Shown piece by piece: positions 9,307-17,010 of a stretch of DNA of 64,000 nucleotides. Below the pieces are notes generated by a model. That model was given only the letters and a program-made list of their open reading frames with translations. It ran no database searches and was not told where the DNA came from. The translations under genes and the position numbers were made by a program. Location of the stretch: positions 5,236-69,235 of the forward strand of contig CAMLGF010000016.1 of the NCBI GenBank assembly GCA_946479515.1, given 5' to 3'. Numbering within the stretch: the first letter of the stretch is position 1; each line of letters starts with the position of its first letter. The DNA comes from an uncultured Pseudomonadota bacterium. Lineage in GTDB: Bacteria; Pseudomonadota; Gammaproteobacteria; Steroidobacterales; Steroidobacteraceae.

Positions 9307-9945
9307 TCAGCGATCGACGAGCCCTTCGCGCAGGGCCAGCGCCGCGAGCTCCGCGGCGCTGTGCACGCCGAGTTTGCGCATCAGGCTGGTGCGGTGATTG
9401 TCGACGGTCTTCGGGCTGATGTGCAGCAGTGAGGCGATCTCGCCATTGCCGCGACCCTGGGCGGCCAGCGCCAGGATCTGGCGCTCGCGAGCGGTCAGCC
9501 CGGCCACGGACTCGCCGGCCTCGATCGCCCCGCGCACATCCGACGACACATAGGACTCGCCGGCAACCGCCGCCCGCAGGCCGCGCAGCAGCTCTTCGGT
9601 GTCGCAAGCCTTGGTGAGCACGACGCGCGCGCCCGCGGCATGCAGTTCCGCGAGCTTGAGCTTGCTGTCGATGCCGGTGAGCACGGCGATGCGCGTCTTC
9701 GGACTGAACCGGCGCACCTCGCCGAGCACCGTGGTGCCGCCGGCCTGCGGCATCGAGATGTCGAGGATCAGCAGATCCGGCGCGAGCTTGCGCGTGAGCG
9801 CAATGGCCGTGAGCCCGTTGTCCGCCTCGCCGACGACCTGCACGCCGGGAATGGACTCGACCAGGGGACGCACGGCGCCGCGCACCAGCGCGTGATCGTC
9901 GGCGATCAGCACCGTACAGCGGTTCGCGGTCGTGGACTCCGGCAT
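9307..9945 (-). CDS. NarL/FixJ-type response regulator
   Basis: A 212-residue regulator with an N-terminal receiver and a C-terminal LuxR-type helix-turn-helix. The receiver shows IADDHALV (acidic pair), LLILDISMP (phospho-Asp), and VLTKACD (conserved Lys). The output domain contains LTARERQILALAAQGRGNGEIASLLHISPKTVDNHRTSLMRKLGV, in three normal steps of the family (shown here only as the start LTAREROI-like, HISPKTVDNH and LMRKLGV motifs). Its start overlaps the end of the secreted-protein gene by 40 bp, and the histidine kinase at 12037 is two genes upstream on the same strand, so that kinase is the probable partner. Confidence 0.92.
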   Translation of the reverse strand: MPESTTANRCTVLIADDHALVRGAVRPLVESIPGVQVVGEADNGLTAIALTRKLAPDLLILDISMPQAGGTTVLGEVRRFSPKTRIAVLTGIDSKLKLAELHAAGARVVLTKACDTEELLRGLRAAVAGESYVSSDVRGAIEAGESVAGLTARERQILALAAQGRGNGEIASLLHISPKTVDNHRTSLMRKLGVHSAAELAALALREGLVDR

Positions 9946-11969
9946 GCCGCGCCATGATAGCGCAGCCCCGCCGCGAACCCGCCCGCCAGCAACAGCGCCA
10001 GCAGGCTCATGAGGTCGCAGGCGCCGCCGCCGCCGCTGCCGCTACCGCTGCCACTGCCGCCGCCGCTGCCGCCGTTGCCGCCGCTGCCGCCGTTGCCGCC
10101 GCTGCCGCCACCGCCGCCCGGCACCGACACGGCGATGGCCGCTTCGACATGGTCGCTGAAGCCACCCAAGGTGAAGGGCGTGGCGTCATTGCTCCAGATG
10201 GGCTTCGGGTCGTACAGCGTGGGCGAGATCTGCAACATGGCGAAATTGGGATCGTCGCCCAGGATCGCCTGCATGCCATCGCCGATATAGCCGCCGAGCT
10301 TCACCTGGCCCAGCGTCTCCTGCAGCGCGTTGCTGATCTTCAATTGCGTGTCGTTGGTGAAGGCATTGTGCCGCAGCGAGTAGACGGGCGTGATCGACAC
10401 GCCGCCCTCCGGCTGCTTGAAGATCAGCTTCTCTCCCACTCTCACCACCCGGCTGGACGCGCGCGCGAACTCCGTCTCACCGGCGAGACGGCTCTCCACT
10501 TCCTTGCTGAAGCGCAGCTCGACCTCGAGATGCGGATCGAAGCTCAGCCGCTGGTCCGCGCTGATGAAGGTGGCCAGGTCGAAGTCGAGCAGGTTGACCT
10601 CGGCCTCGAGGATGCCGAGCGGATCCGAGACGATGGCGCCGAGCGGCGCGCCGGCGGCTACGGTGACCGCGTCGAGATCCACGTCCAGGCGCAGCAGGTC
10701 GACGTCCTGCTCACCGTCGTTGACGAACGGCAGCTTGAGGCCATTGCCGTCGGTGATGCCGCCGAGCAGCGTGCGGGCGCCGACGGGCGCGGTGCTGGTG
10801 AGCACGCCGCCCGCGAGCGAGTTGCGCAGCGGCACGCAGTCTCCGCAGGCGAAGCCCGCGGGCACCGGCGTATCGAGCTGCGGCACCGAGAACGCAAACT
10901 CCAGCAGCGAAAATGACAGCGGCCACTTGTATCGCGGCGCCTTCTTCGCGGGCTCCTCGGGAGCGCCAAAGGGCCAGGTGAGCGTGTACTCATAGCGGGC
11001 GTCGACGTGATCCGACACCCCGAGCAGCGTGCGGGTGAGGCCGCTGGCATCGAGCCGCAGGCCGAACAGGCGCTCGCTGCCGTTGGTGAACGGCACCACG
11101 CCATCGATGGCGTCGGGATTGTCGCGCGTGTCCACCGCATACAAGGTGCGCGTCTGGCGCACGGGATTGCCATTGGACTGGTTCACGCCGGCGTACTCCG
11201 CGTCCAGAGCCATGCGCGCGTAGGCGTACATGTCGAGTGCGAGCTCGAACGAGGGATAGCGCGAGTTCATCACGTACGGCGCGCCATCCACGTACGAAGT
11301 GGTGATGGTCACCATGTCGCCGGGCTGCGCGGAATCGGTGTCGACGCCGAGCCGTGCCTGGGCCGTGTAGTCGACGTCGACGCTGCCGAGGTCGTAGCGA
11401 TAACTGCCTTCGAAGCCCACGCGCACGTCCGAGTTGAGGGTGACGATGGCGCCGAAATCGTAGGGTCGCGACGTGCCCGATGTCGGCTTGGAACCGATGC
11501 CCGGCCCCAGATCCTTCACCCACGTCTTGCGGTTGCCGCCGAACGGATCCGGGCACAGATCCCAGCCGAGATGGGGCGGAGCCACGCAATAGTTGCGGCG
11601 GATCTCGCCGTTGATGCACTCGGTCTGCGAGGGGCTGAAGGTGGCGAGATCGACGCCGGCGACGGTGAGCGTGTAGCTCTGTGCCATGCAGATGTCGATG
11701 GCGCGCTGCCAGATCGCCTGCGTCGCGGCCAGCGACAGCGGCACCTGCGAGTTGACGATGCGTCCCTTGCGCAACTGCTCGTCCTGCTGATCGAGCACGT
11801 CGAAGCGCAGGCTCTCGGTTCGCGTCGCGTCACCACCCGGGCCAAACAGGCTCTGGCCCCGCGTGCTGAAACCCAGGTCCGTGAGCCGCTCTACGGGCGC
11901 GGCCGCGGCCTGTCCCACCAGCATCGTCCACGCGGCACCGGCCGCCACCACTACGCTGCGAATTGCCAT
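9906..11969 (-). CDS. Large secreted protein with C-terminal sorting-like tail, function unknown
   Basis: A 687-residue protein I do not recognise. Residues 1-23 form a signal peptide. The body is rich in predicted beta structure, with cysteines at CINGEIRRNYC and FACGDC. Near residue 625 a Gly/Ser/Asn linker begins, followed by ACDLMSLLALLLAGGFAAGL and an Arg-rich end (RSPRPRTAVRC). Linker, hydrophobic helix and basic tail is the architecture of GlyGly-CTERM/MYXO-CTERM-type sorting signals, so surface delivery by a processing protease is plausible. Its ATG follows a good site, GGAGGAAGAAC. An exact 20-bp repeat lies 51-70 bp upstream. The gene sits between a histidine kinase and a response regulator. 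Confidence 0.7.
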   Translation of the reverse strand: MAIRSVVVAAGAAWTMLVGQAAAAPVERLTDLGFSTRGQSLFGPGGDATRTESLRFDVLDQQDEQLRKGRIVNSQVPLSLAATQAIWQRAIDICMAQSYTLTVAGVDLATFSPSQTECINGEIRRNYCVAPPHLGWDLCPDPFGGNRKTWVKDLGPGIGSKPTSGTSRPYDFGAIVTLNSDVRVGFEGSYRYDLGSVDVDYTAQARLGVDTDSAQPGDMVTITTSYVDGAPYVMNSRYPSFELALDMYAYARMALDAEYAGVNQSNGNPVRQTRTLYAVDTRDNPDAIDGVVPFTNGSERLFGLRLDASGLTRTLLGVSDHVDARYEYTLTWPFGAPEEPAKKAPRYKWPLSFSLLEFAFSVPQLDTPVPAGFACGDCVPLRNSLAGGVLTSTAPVGARTLLGGITDGNGLKLPFVNDGEQDVDLLRLDVDLDAVTVAAGAPLGAIVSDPLGILEAEVNLLDFDLATFISADQRLSFDPHLEVELRFSKEVESRLAGETEFARASSRVVRVGEKLIFKQPEGGVSITPVYSLRHNAFTNDTQLKISNALQETLGQVKLGGYIGDGMQAILGDDPNFAMLQISPTLYDPKPIWSNDATPFTLGGFSDHVEAAIAVSVPGGGGGSGGNGGSGGNGGSGGGSGSGSGSGGGGACDLMSLLALLLAGGFAAGLRYHGAACRSPRPRTAVRC
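10018..10121. repeat. GCC-triplet low-complexity tract (Gly/Ser linker codons)
   Basis: A tract of imperfect GCCGCC/GCTGCCGCC units. Read on the minus strand it encodes the Gly/Ser/Asn linker of the secreted protein. It is coding low complexity, prone to length change by slippage, and not an independent element. Confidence 0.85.
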
Positions 11970-12019
11970 GTTCTTCCTCCCGTCGGTGCGGAGAAAGATA
12001 GTTAGGCAGTGCGGCGGCT

Positions 12020-12039
12020 CCCATAGGGTGATCGCCTCA
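12020..12039. promoter_or_regulatory. Copy 1 of exact 20-bp inverted repeat (putative operator)
   Basis: CCCATAGGGTGATCGCCTCA on the plus strand. The reverse complement occurs exactly at 14783-14802. The core CACCC-TAT-GGG(A/T)G is an imperfect dyad. This copy overlaps the histidine-kinase stop codon and ends 50 bp before the start of the secreted-protein gene (11969), so it is placed to control that gene. The binding protein is not known; the response regulators of the cluster are obvious candidates. Confidence 0.5.
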
Positions 12040-13884
12040 TTCGGGCGCCGCCAGCGGCAGTTCCAGCGAGAAGCGCGTGCCTCGGCCCGGCCGCGAGGCC
12101 ACCGCGAGCCCGAAGCCGTACAGAGCCGAAAGCCGGGCCGCGATGCTCAGCCCCAGTCCCAGTCCTTCGCTGCCCGCGGCGCTGCTGCCGCGCACGCCCT
12201 CGCGAAAGACGCGCGCCAGCTCCTCTGGCGGCATTCCGGGTCCGGTGTCCACGACCACCAGCGCCACGCGCGCGCCGGCGCGGCGGCAGCCGATGAGCAC
12301 GCCGCCACGCGGGGTGTACTTCACGGCATTGGCGACCAGATTGCTGGCCACGCGCATCGCCGCCATCGCGTCGATGCGCACCTGCGCCGGACAGCTGCGC
12401 ACGCGGAACTCCAGGCCCTTGGCCTCGGCTTCGTCGCGGAACATGAGCTCGAGATTTCGCACCAGCATGTCGAGCGGCAGCACCTCGCCACCGGTGCGCG
12501 CGCCGGCCTCGCGCGTCGCGCGCCCCGGTCCCTGGCACACGGCGTACTCGGCGGCGAGCCGGTCCAGGTATTCCACGCTGCTGCGGAAGCGCTCCATCAC
12601 GGGTGAGGGCAGCTCCGACTCGCGCGTGAGCCGCGCCAGCGTGGAGCGCAGCGCGACCAGGGGCTGGCGTATGTCGTGGCTCGCCGTCGCGAGCTGCCTG
12701 CCCCGCTGCTCGGATTGCAGCAGGGCCGCGTGCCGTTCGCGACGCACGCGCTGCGAACGCTCGATGAGACCCAGCGCCAGCACCAGGCCCGAATAGGCGA
12801 AGCTCGCGGCGAACGCGTACTGCAACCAGCGCGCACCTTGCAGCCGGCCCAGGCCCTGCATCGCCGCCATCACCGAAAACGTGAGCGTCGGCAGCCAGGC
12901 GATCAGCATGTACCCGGCGGCGCGCTCGCGGCGCCAGCAGCCGCGCAGCGCCGCGATCAGCGTCGCGATGCTCACCGCGATGATCAGCAGGTTGCCGAAT
13001 ACGCCGAGCCAGTCCTGTGAGCCGAACAGGTTCAGGGCGATCTTGGCGAGGCTGAGCACGCCCGCCACGAGGAACAACGTCGCGAGCCGTGGCTGGCGCG
13101 CCGGCAGCTCGAGATACTGGCGCACGAACCAGGCGAACGCGGCGACGCCCACGCCCACCACGGCGCGCCCGGCCAGGATGGTGGCCGCCACCGGGTCGTG
13201 GGCGGGAATGCGGATCTCCCCGCCGAGCAGCGCGAGATAGAACATCTGGCAGACGATGGCCACGGCAAACAAGCCGAAGCCGCGCTCGCCGAGCGCGAGC
13301 GCGAAGCCCAGCGCCAGCAGCGCGACCACGCCCATCATCGACAGCAGCGAATAGCGGACGCGCGTGTGCAGGTCGTCGCGCTGCCGCGCTTCACGAGCCG
13401 TTTCGAGCGCAGCGCGCAGCGGGGTCGGGCCGCGAGCCGTGATGTACAGGTAGAACACCGCGCCCGGTCGCACGGTCTCGCCCAACGGAATTTCCAGCCC
13501 GCGCGACGAACGCGAATCCGCCGCGCCGCCGCCGTCATCCGGGCCATAGTTGCGAAACACGCGTGGCACCGGCTCCCCGGGCCGCCAGAGGCGCACCTCG
13601 AACAGCGCCGCTTCGGTGAGCGACAATCGCGGCCGCTCCGCGGCCGGGATGTGCACTCGCGACGTCACACGCCACCAGTCGCCGCGCAACCTGCCGATGG
13701 GCATGAGCTCGCCGGGCACGTCAGCGAATCTTTCGTCCTGCACACCCGCCGCGAATTGCGCCGGGACCGCATGGCCGGCGGGTAGATGGGCGAGCGACAC
13801 CGAAGGCTCCGACCAGGCGGCGGAGGCCAGGCAGGCCAGCGACAGCGCGAGCAGGACGCGCTTATTCGCCACGCACCCGGACAT
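12037..13884 (-). CDS. 7TM-DISM sensor histidine kinase
   Basis: A 615-residue membrane kinase. After a signal peptide (residues 1-25) comes a periplasmic 7TMR-DISMED2-like sensory domain (about 30-165), then seven hydrophobic helices (about 180-375), a HisKA-type dimerisation domain with ATASHDIRQPLVAL (phospho-His 403), and a HATPase domain with N box SNLVANAVKYTPRGG, G1 DTGPGMP and G2 GLGLGLSIA. Periplasmic DISMED2 domains commonly bind carbohydrate, which fits the genome. The start ATG 13884 overlaps the end of the NlpC/P60 gene by 23 bp. An internal GTG at residue 5 is an alternative start. The NarL-type regulator at 9307 is the likely phosphate acceptor. Confidence 0.9.
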   Translation of the reverse strand: MSGCVANKRVLLALSLACLASAAWSEPSVSLAHLPAGHAVPAQFAAGVQDERFADVPGELMPIGRLRGDWWRVTSRVHIPAAERPRLSLTEAALFEVRLWRPGEPVPRVFRNYGPDDGGGAADSRSSRGLEIPLGETVRPGAVFYLYITARGPTPLRAALETAREARQRDDLHTRVRYSLLSMMGVVALLALGFALALGERGFGLFAVAIVCQMFYLALLGGEIRIPAHDPVAATILAGRAVVGVGVAAFAWFVRQYLELPARQPRLATLFLVAGVLSLAKIALNLFGSQDWLGVFGNLLIIAVSIATLIAALRGCWRRERAAGYMLIAWLPTLTFSVMAAMQGLGRLQGARWLQYAFAASFAYSGLVLALGLIERSQRVRRERHAALLQSEQRGRQLATASHDIRQPLVALRSTLARLTRESELPSPVMERFRSSVEYLDRLAAEYAVCQGPGRATREAGARTGGEVLPLDMLVRNLELMFRDEAEAKGLEFRVRSCPAQVRIDAMAAMRVASNLVANAVKYTPRGGVLIGCRRAGARVALVVVDTGPGMPPEELARVFREGVRGSSAAGSEGLGLGLSIAARLSALYGFGLAVASRPGRGTRFSLELPLAAPE

Positions 13885-14710
13885 CACCCAGCATCGTGCA
13901 GGAGGGAGAAGCGGCGAGATCCTCGGGCTGCACGAGCCGTGGATTCGGATTCGGGTCGGGCTGGCCTGCGACCGGCCCCGCGCCGAGCGCAAAGGCCTGC
14001 CGGAACCTGGCGAGTGTCTGCGCGAACTCCTGCGGCGACACCGTCGGCGCATTGTCGTCCTGCCGGAAATGCTTGCAGAACCATTCGAATCGCCGCCGCG
14101 CCTCCTCGTCCTGCGCCATGCCGTCGCAGAATTCCTGGAACAGTTTGCGCAGGTCGATCTGCCGGTGCGGCCCCTGCTTGCGCTCGGGGATGAGGATCAC
14201 CGGCGCCAGCCGGCCCTGCGGCGTGGCCGCGTTCTCGGCGAGCGCGCGATACACGAGCTCCGAACAACTCATCGCGCCCGTGGACCTCTCGACCAGATAG
14301 TCGAGCAGCATCGCCACGAAGGTACGCAGGCGCTCGTCTTCGATCAGCTTGCGCCGCGCCGCCACCGCCATGCCCAGCGTGAGAATGTCCCCCAGTGGAT
14401 AGGGTGTGTGCTCGAGCGTCGCGATTTTCATGAGCAGCAACGCCTGCTCGGCGCCGCTGAACGGGTGGCCGCCGCGGTCGTGCGGACGGGCGGCGCGCAC
14501 GCACAGATACTGCTGGGTGTTGCGCACGCGGGCATCGGTGTCGACGTAGCGCGCGCCGCTGCCGTGGGCCTCCAGCAGCCGCCCGCGGTCGGCGACGATC
14601 GCCGCGTGGCTGTATTCGGAATCCGAACACCAGGCGATGACCTTGGAGATCTCGGCATTACCCATCATCAGCAACACGTCGCCCGGCTGCAGCTCGTCGA
14701 CGAACACCAT
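13862..14710 (-). CDS. YiiX/permuted NlpC-P60-like cysteine hydrolase
   Basis: A 282-residue protein with no signal peptide. It has the circularly permuted order of the YiiX/YebB-type NlpC/P60 fold: the N-terminal half carries LQPGDVLLM and then SEYSHAAIV (catalytic His), and the Cys comes later in AMSCSELVYRAL (about residue 143). Members cleave or transfer acyl/amide bonds in lipids or peptidoglycan; the substrate is unknown here. The C-terminal 100 residues (FRQDDNAPTVSPQEFAQTLA onward) resemble nothing I know. ATG 14710 is preceded by GGGGGCGCGG. It is the first gene of the leftward kinase cluster; the 20-bp repeat copy 2 lies 73 bp upstream. Confidence 0.78.
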   Translation of the reverse strand: MVFVDELQPGDVLLMMGNAEISKVIAWCSDSEYSHAAIVADRGRLLEAHGSGARYVDTDARVRNTQQYLCVRAARPHDRGGHPFSGAEQALLLMKIATLEHTPYPLGDILTLGMAVAARRKLIEDERLRTFVAMLLDYLVERSTGAMSCSELVYRALAENAATPQGRLAPVILIPERKQGPHRQIDLRKLFQEFCDGMAQDEEARRRFEWFCKHFRQDDNAPTVSPQEFAQTLARFRQAFALGAGPVAGQPDPNPNPRLVQPEDLAASPSCTMLGDVRVRGE

Positions 14711-14782
14711 CCGCGCCCCCTGTTCCCGTGGTCGGCGACTATGCACCAGCGACCCCGCAAATGCGACGTGGGCCGGGCGGGT

Positions 14783-14802
14783 TGAGGCGATCACCCTATG
14801 GG
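14783..14802. promoter_or_regulatory. Copy 2 of exact 20-bp inverted repeat (putative operator)
   Basis: TGAGGCGATCACCCTATGGG on the plus strand, the exact reverse complement of 12020-12039. It lies in the divergent region between the NlpC/P60 gene (start 14710, leftward) and the receiver gene (start 14836, rightward). In this copy the dyad is better, CACCC-TAT-GGGTG. Relative to the receiver gene it has the same orientation that copy 1 has relative to the secreted-protein gene. Confidence 0.5.
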
Positions 14803-14835
14803 TGCGCGGCGCGCAGCGGCCTAGCATCCGCGCCG

Positions 14836-15225
14836 ATGATCCGCGCACTCATCGCCGAGGAGGACGCCGCCGTGCGTGCGCGGCTGCAGCGCGCGCTCGC
14901 CGCCGCGGCCGAGTCCGCCGGCGAGGAATGCGTGATCGCCGAGACCGAGGACGGCCTGACCACCTTCCGCAAGGCGAAGCGGTTGCAGCCGGACCTGGTG
15001 CTGATCAGTTCCAGCCTGCCGCTCGGGGGACGGGTGCAGATCGTGCTGGCGCTGCAGCTGTACGCGGCTCGCGCACGCATCATCGTGCTCGCCGATCGCG
15101 AGGAACGGGCCGAGAATCTGCTGCTGTTCACGCAGGCCGGGGTGCAGGGAGTGCTGCCCAAGCACCAGAATGACGACACGCTGGAACGGGCGATCGGTCG
15201 TGCGCTGCGCGGCGATCGGTCGTGA
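14836..15225 (+). CDS. Stand-alone receiver domain lacking the phospho-aspartate
   Basis: A 129-residue single-domain protein with the CheY fold: IAEEDAAV (acidic residues), then beta-3 DLVLISSSLP, then IIVLADRE (Thr/Ser position replaced by Ala) and VLPKHQ (conserved Lys). In normal receivers beta-3 ends in Asp (VLLDxxLP); here the nucleotides ATCAGTTCC clearly encode Ile-Ser-Ser, so the phosphorylation site is gone. Such pseudo-receivers act by constitutive or ligand-controlled binding. It is divergent from the kinase cluster across the 20-bp repeat, suggesting a modifier of that system. Confidence 0.85.
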   Translation: MIRALIAEEDAAVRARLQRALAAAAESAGEECVIAETEDGLTTFRKAKRLQPDLVLISSSLPLGGRVQIVLALQLYAARARIIVLADREERAENLLLFTQAGVQGVLPKHQNDDTLERAIGRALRGDRS

Positions 15226-15262
15226 GGCCGTGAGGCCGCGACACCGGCCGCCACGCCTGCCG

Positions 15263-15646
15263 CTACTTCGCCGCGTCGATCATGCGGATCGTGGCCTGCT
15301 CGACATCGGCGGCCACCTGCGTGAGCGCCGGCTCCTGCGACAGCGGCGCCAGCATCTGCGCGGGACGGATCATGCCGATGCGCGTCCTGCCGTGATCGGT
15401 GAACACCGAAATGCGGCAGGGCAACGCCATGTTCAGGCGCATGTCCGCGGCCAGCACCTTCGCTGCCTGCGCCGGATTGCAGACCTCGAACACCTTGCAC
15501 TGTTCCGCGAAGGCCTGGCCCTTGCTGCGCAGCGTGTTGCCCAGATCGTGAACGTGCAGCACGCCGAAGCCCTGCGCTTTCACGGCGGCATCCAGGTCCG
15601 ACGCCGCCTGCTCGAAGGATTTCGTGGATTCGACGATGTAATACAT
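15263..15646 (-). CDS. DUF302 family protein
   Basis: A 127-residue cytoplasmic protein. The N-terminal MYYIVESTKSFEQAASDLDAAVKAQGFGVLHVHDLG is the opening of the DUF302 fold, followed by CKVFEVCNPAQAAKVL and LPCRISVFTDHGRTRIGMI in the expected order. Cysteines in CKVFEVC and LPC are typical. DUF302 proteins occur near heavy-metal and sulfur genes but have no proven function. It stands alone, convergent with the pseudo-receiver 37 bp away. Confidence 0.85.
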   Translation of the reverse strand: MYYIVESTKSFEQAASDLDAAVKAQGFGVLHVHDLGNTLRSKGQAFAEQCKVFEVCNPAQAAKVLAADMRLNMALPCRISVFTDHGRTRIGMIRPAQMLAPLSQEPALTQVAADVEQATIRMIDAAK

Positions 15647-15790
15647 GCCGTCAGGCTACGCGCGGGCACCGCACGCGGCCATACGCAATGACGCGAATCG
15701 CGCGACCCGGGGTCCGACAAGTTCGGTTCCGCCGGGACCGCCCGGCCCGTGCGCCGCCACCCTGCGGCGCCGAATGCGTTCCCGCCATCG

Positions 15791-15874
15791 TTCCCGACTG
15801 TCTTTCCGCCCCCTGTTCCCGCGCCCGTTCCCGGGACAACGGCACACCGGCCTAAGCACTTTCCACGGGAACAG
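15791..15874. promoter_or_regulatory. Cluster of TTCCCG/CGGGAA motifs upstream of a lipoprotein gene
   Basis: TTCCCG occurs at 15791, 15816 and 15828, and CGGGAA at 15866. The second and fourth belong to a longer inverted pair, CTGTTCCCG (15813-15821) and CGGGAACAG (15866-15874). The cluster ends 54 bp before the lipoprotein start at 15929. Repeated half-sites suggest a dimeric regulator, but the evidence is weak. Confidence 0.3.
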
Positions 15875-15928
15875 CTGGTGTCCACCGATGCGTTTAAATA
15901 GCATGGCCGGGCAACGCACGGAGGAGCT

Positions 15929-16876
15929 ATGAAGGGGAACATCTCGGTGGCGTGGCTTCTGGCGGCGGCCGTGGCGCTGTCGTCCTGCGGCAGCGATGGC
16001 TCGCAGTACGTGCCATTGCCGCCCGGTGCCCCGGACGGGCTCAGCTACCCGGACCCCAACATGTTCACGCAGGGAGTCACGATCACCCCGCTCGTGCCCA
16101 CCCTCTCCACGGGCACGGCGACTAACTACATGGTGACGCCGGATCTGCCGGCCGGACTCAAGCTCGGCTTCGATGGACGGATCTCGGGCACTCCCACCGA
16201 GCCGCGCGCGCCGGCTACCTACCTGGTCACGGCCGGCAACGCCTCGGGCACCACGTCCTTCGGAGTCAGGATCACCGTGGTCGGCAGGTTCACGATCGGC
16301 GGCACGGTGTCGGGGCTCACCGGCACCGGCCTGGTGCTGACCAACAACGGCGGTGACGATCTCGCCGTGAACGCAAACGGCGAATTCACATTCCCGACCG
16401 CGCTCGGTGCCGGGGCCGGCTACTCCGTGGCGGTCGCCACACAGCCCAGCGGCCAGGCCTGCAGCGTGTCCGGAGGCAAAGGCTTTCTCGCCAACGACAA
16501 CTACGGCCGGGTCATGGTCAGCTGCAGCGCGAATGCCGGCAAGTTCACGATCGCGGCGGGCACCTTGGCGGGCAGATTCGCGGCGCTGCACGGCGGCGAC
16601 CCGGCGAGGGTGCTGTACGTCGCATGCACCGGCCGCGCCCCGCTGGCATCGATACGCGGCTACATCGTCGACCGCGGCACGAATCTCGTCACGCCATTGA
16701 GCGAGCCCGTCTCCCGGTTCGTCATCGCCCCCGACGCCTCATCGCCGGCGCGCTGTGACCCGAATTCGATCGGGGTGGATCCGGACGGACACTGGCTGTA
16801 CGTGACCGACACCGCCGCTGGCGTGGTCTTCGTGTATGCGAACCCGGGCCCCATCGATCAGGTGGTCGTGCAGTAA
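15929..16876 (+). CDS. Putative Ig-domain lipoprotein
   Basis: A 315-residue lipoprotein: the signal peptide ends in the lipobox LSSC (Cys 20). Residues about 35-120 form a putative Ig/cadherin-like domain (He_PIG type) with DLPAGLKLGFDGRISGTPTEP, the classical end of that fold. A second beta-rich segment (GGTVSGLTGTGLVLTNNG) resembles domains found in large surface lipoproteins. The C-terminal part ends in IGVDPDGHWLYVTDTAAGVVFVYA, one blade of a lactonase-type propeller, so the protein may be a shortened relative of longer propeller lipoproteins. The start is ATG 15929 after GGAGG. Confidence 0.75.
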   Translation: MKGNISVAWLLAAAVALSSCGSDGSQYVPLPPGAPDGLSYPDPNMFTQGVTITPLVPTLSTGTATNYMVTPDLPAGLKLGFDGRISGTPTEPRAPATYLVTAGNASGTTSFGVRITVVGRFTIGGTVSGLTGTGLVLTNNGGDDLAVNANGEFTFPTALGAGAGYSVAVATQPSGQACSVSGGKGFLANDNYGRVMVSCSANAGKFTIAAGTLAGRFAALHGGDPARVLYVACTGRAPLASIRGYIVDRGTNLVTPLSEPVSRFVIAPDASSPARCDPNSIGVDPDGHWLYVTDTAAGVVFVYANPGPIDQVVVQ

Positions 16877-17010
16877 ATCGCGGCAGACATCACCGAATTC
16901 GTATGGCCCGCTCGCGCCTTCGCATCACGGCGCGAGGTGCGACGTCCTAGACTTCGAGCACGGACGCCGCCGCTCGACCGGCGCTCTCTCAAAGAAGGGG
17001 ATTCCAGGCC

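Noticed and set aside
8018..9955. 645-codon open frame on the minus strand
   Set aside because: Lies over the FAD monooxygenase and the response regulator, both of which have full motif sets. Translation is Arg/Ala-rich without motifs.
10018..10121. GCC-rich repetitive tract, at first sight like a tandem repeat or CRISPR-like array
   Set aside because: No constant repeat/spacer structure. It is the Gly/Ser linker coding sequence of the secreted protein read on the minus strand.
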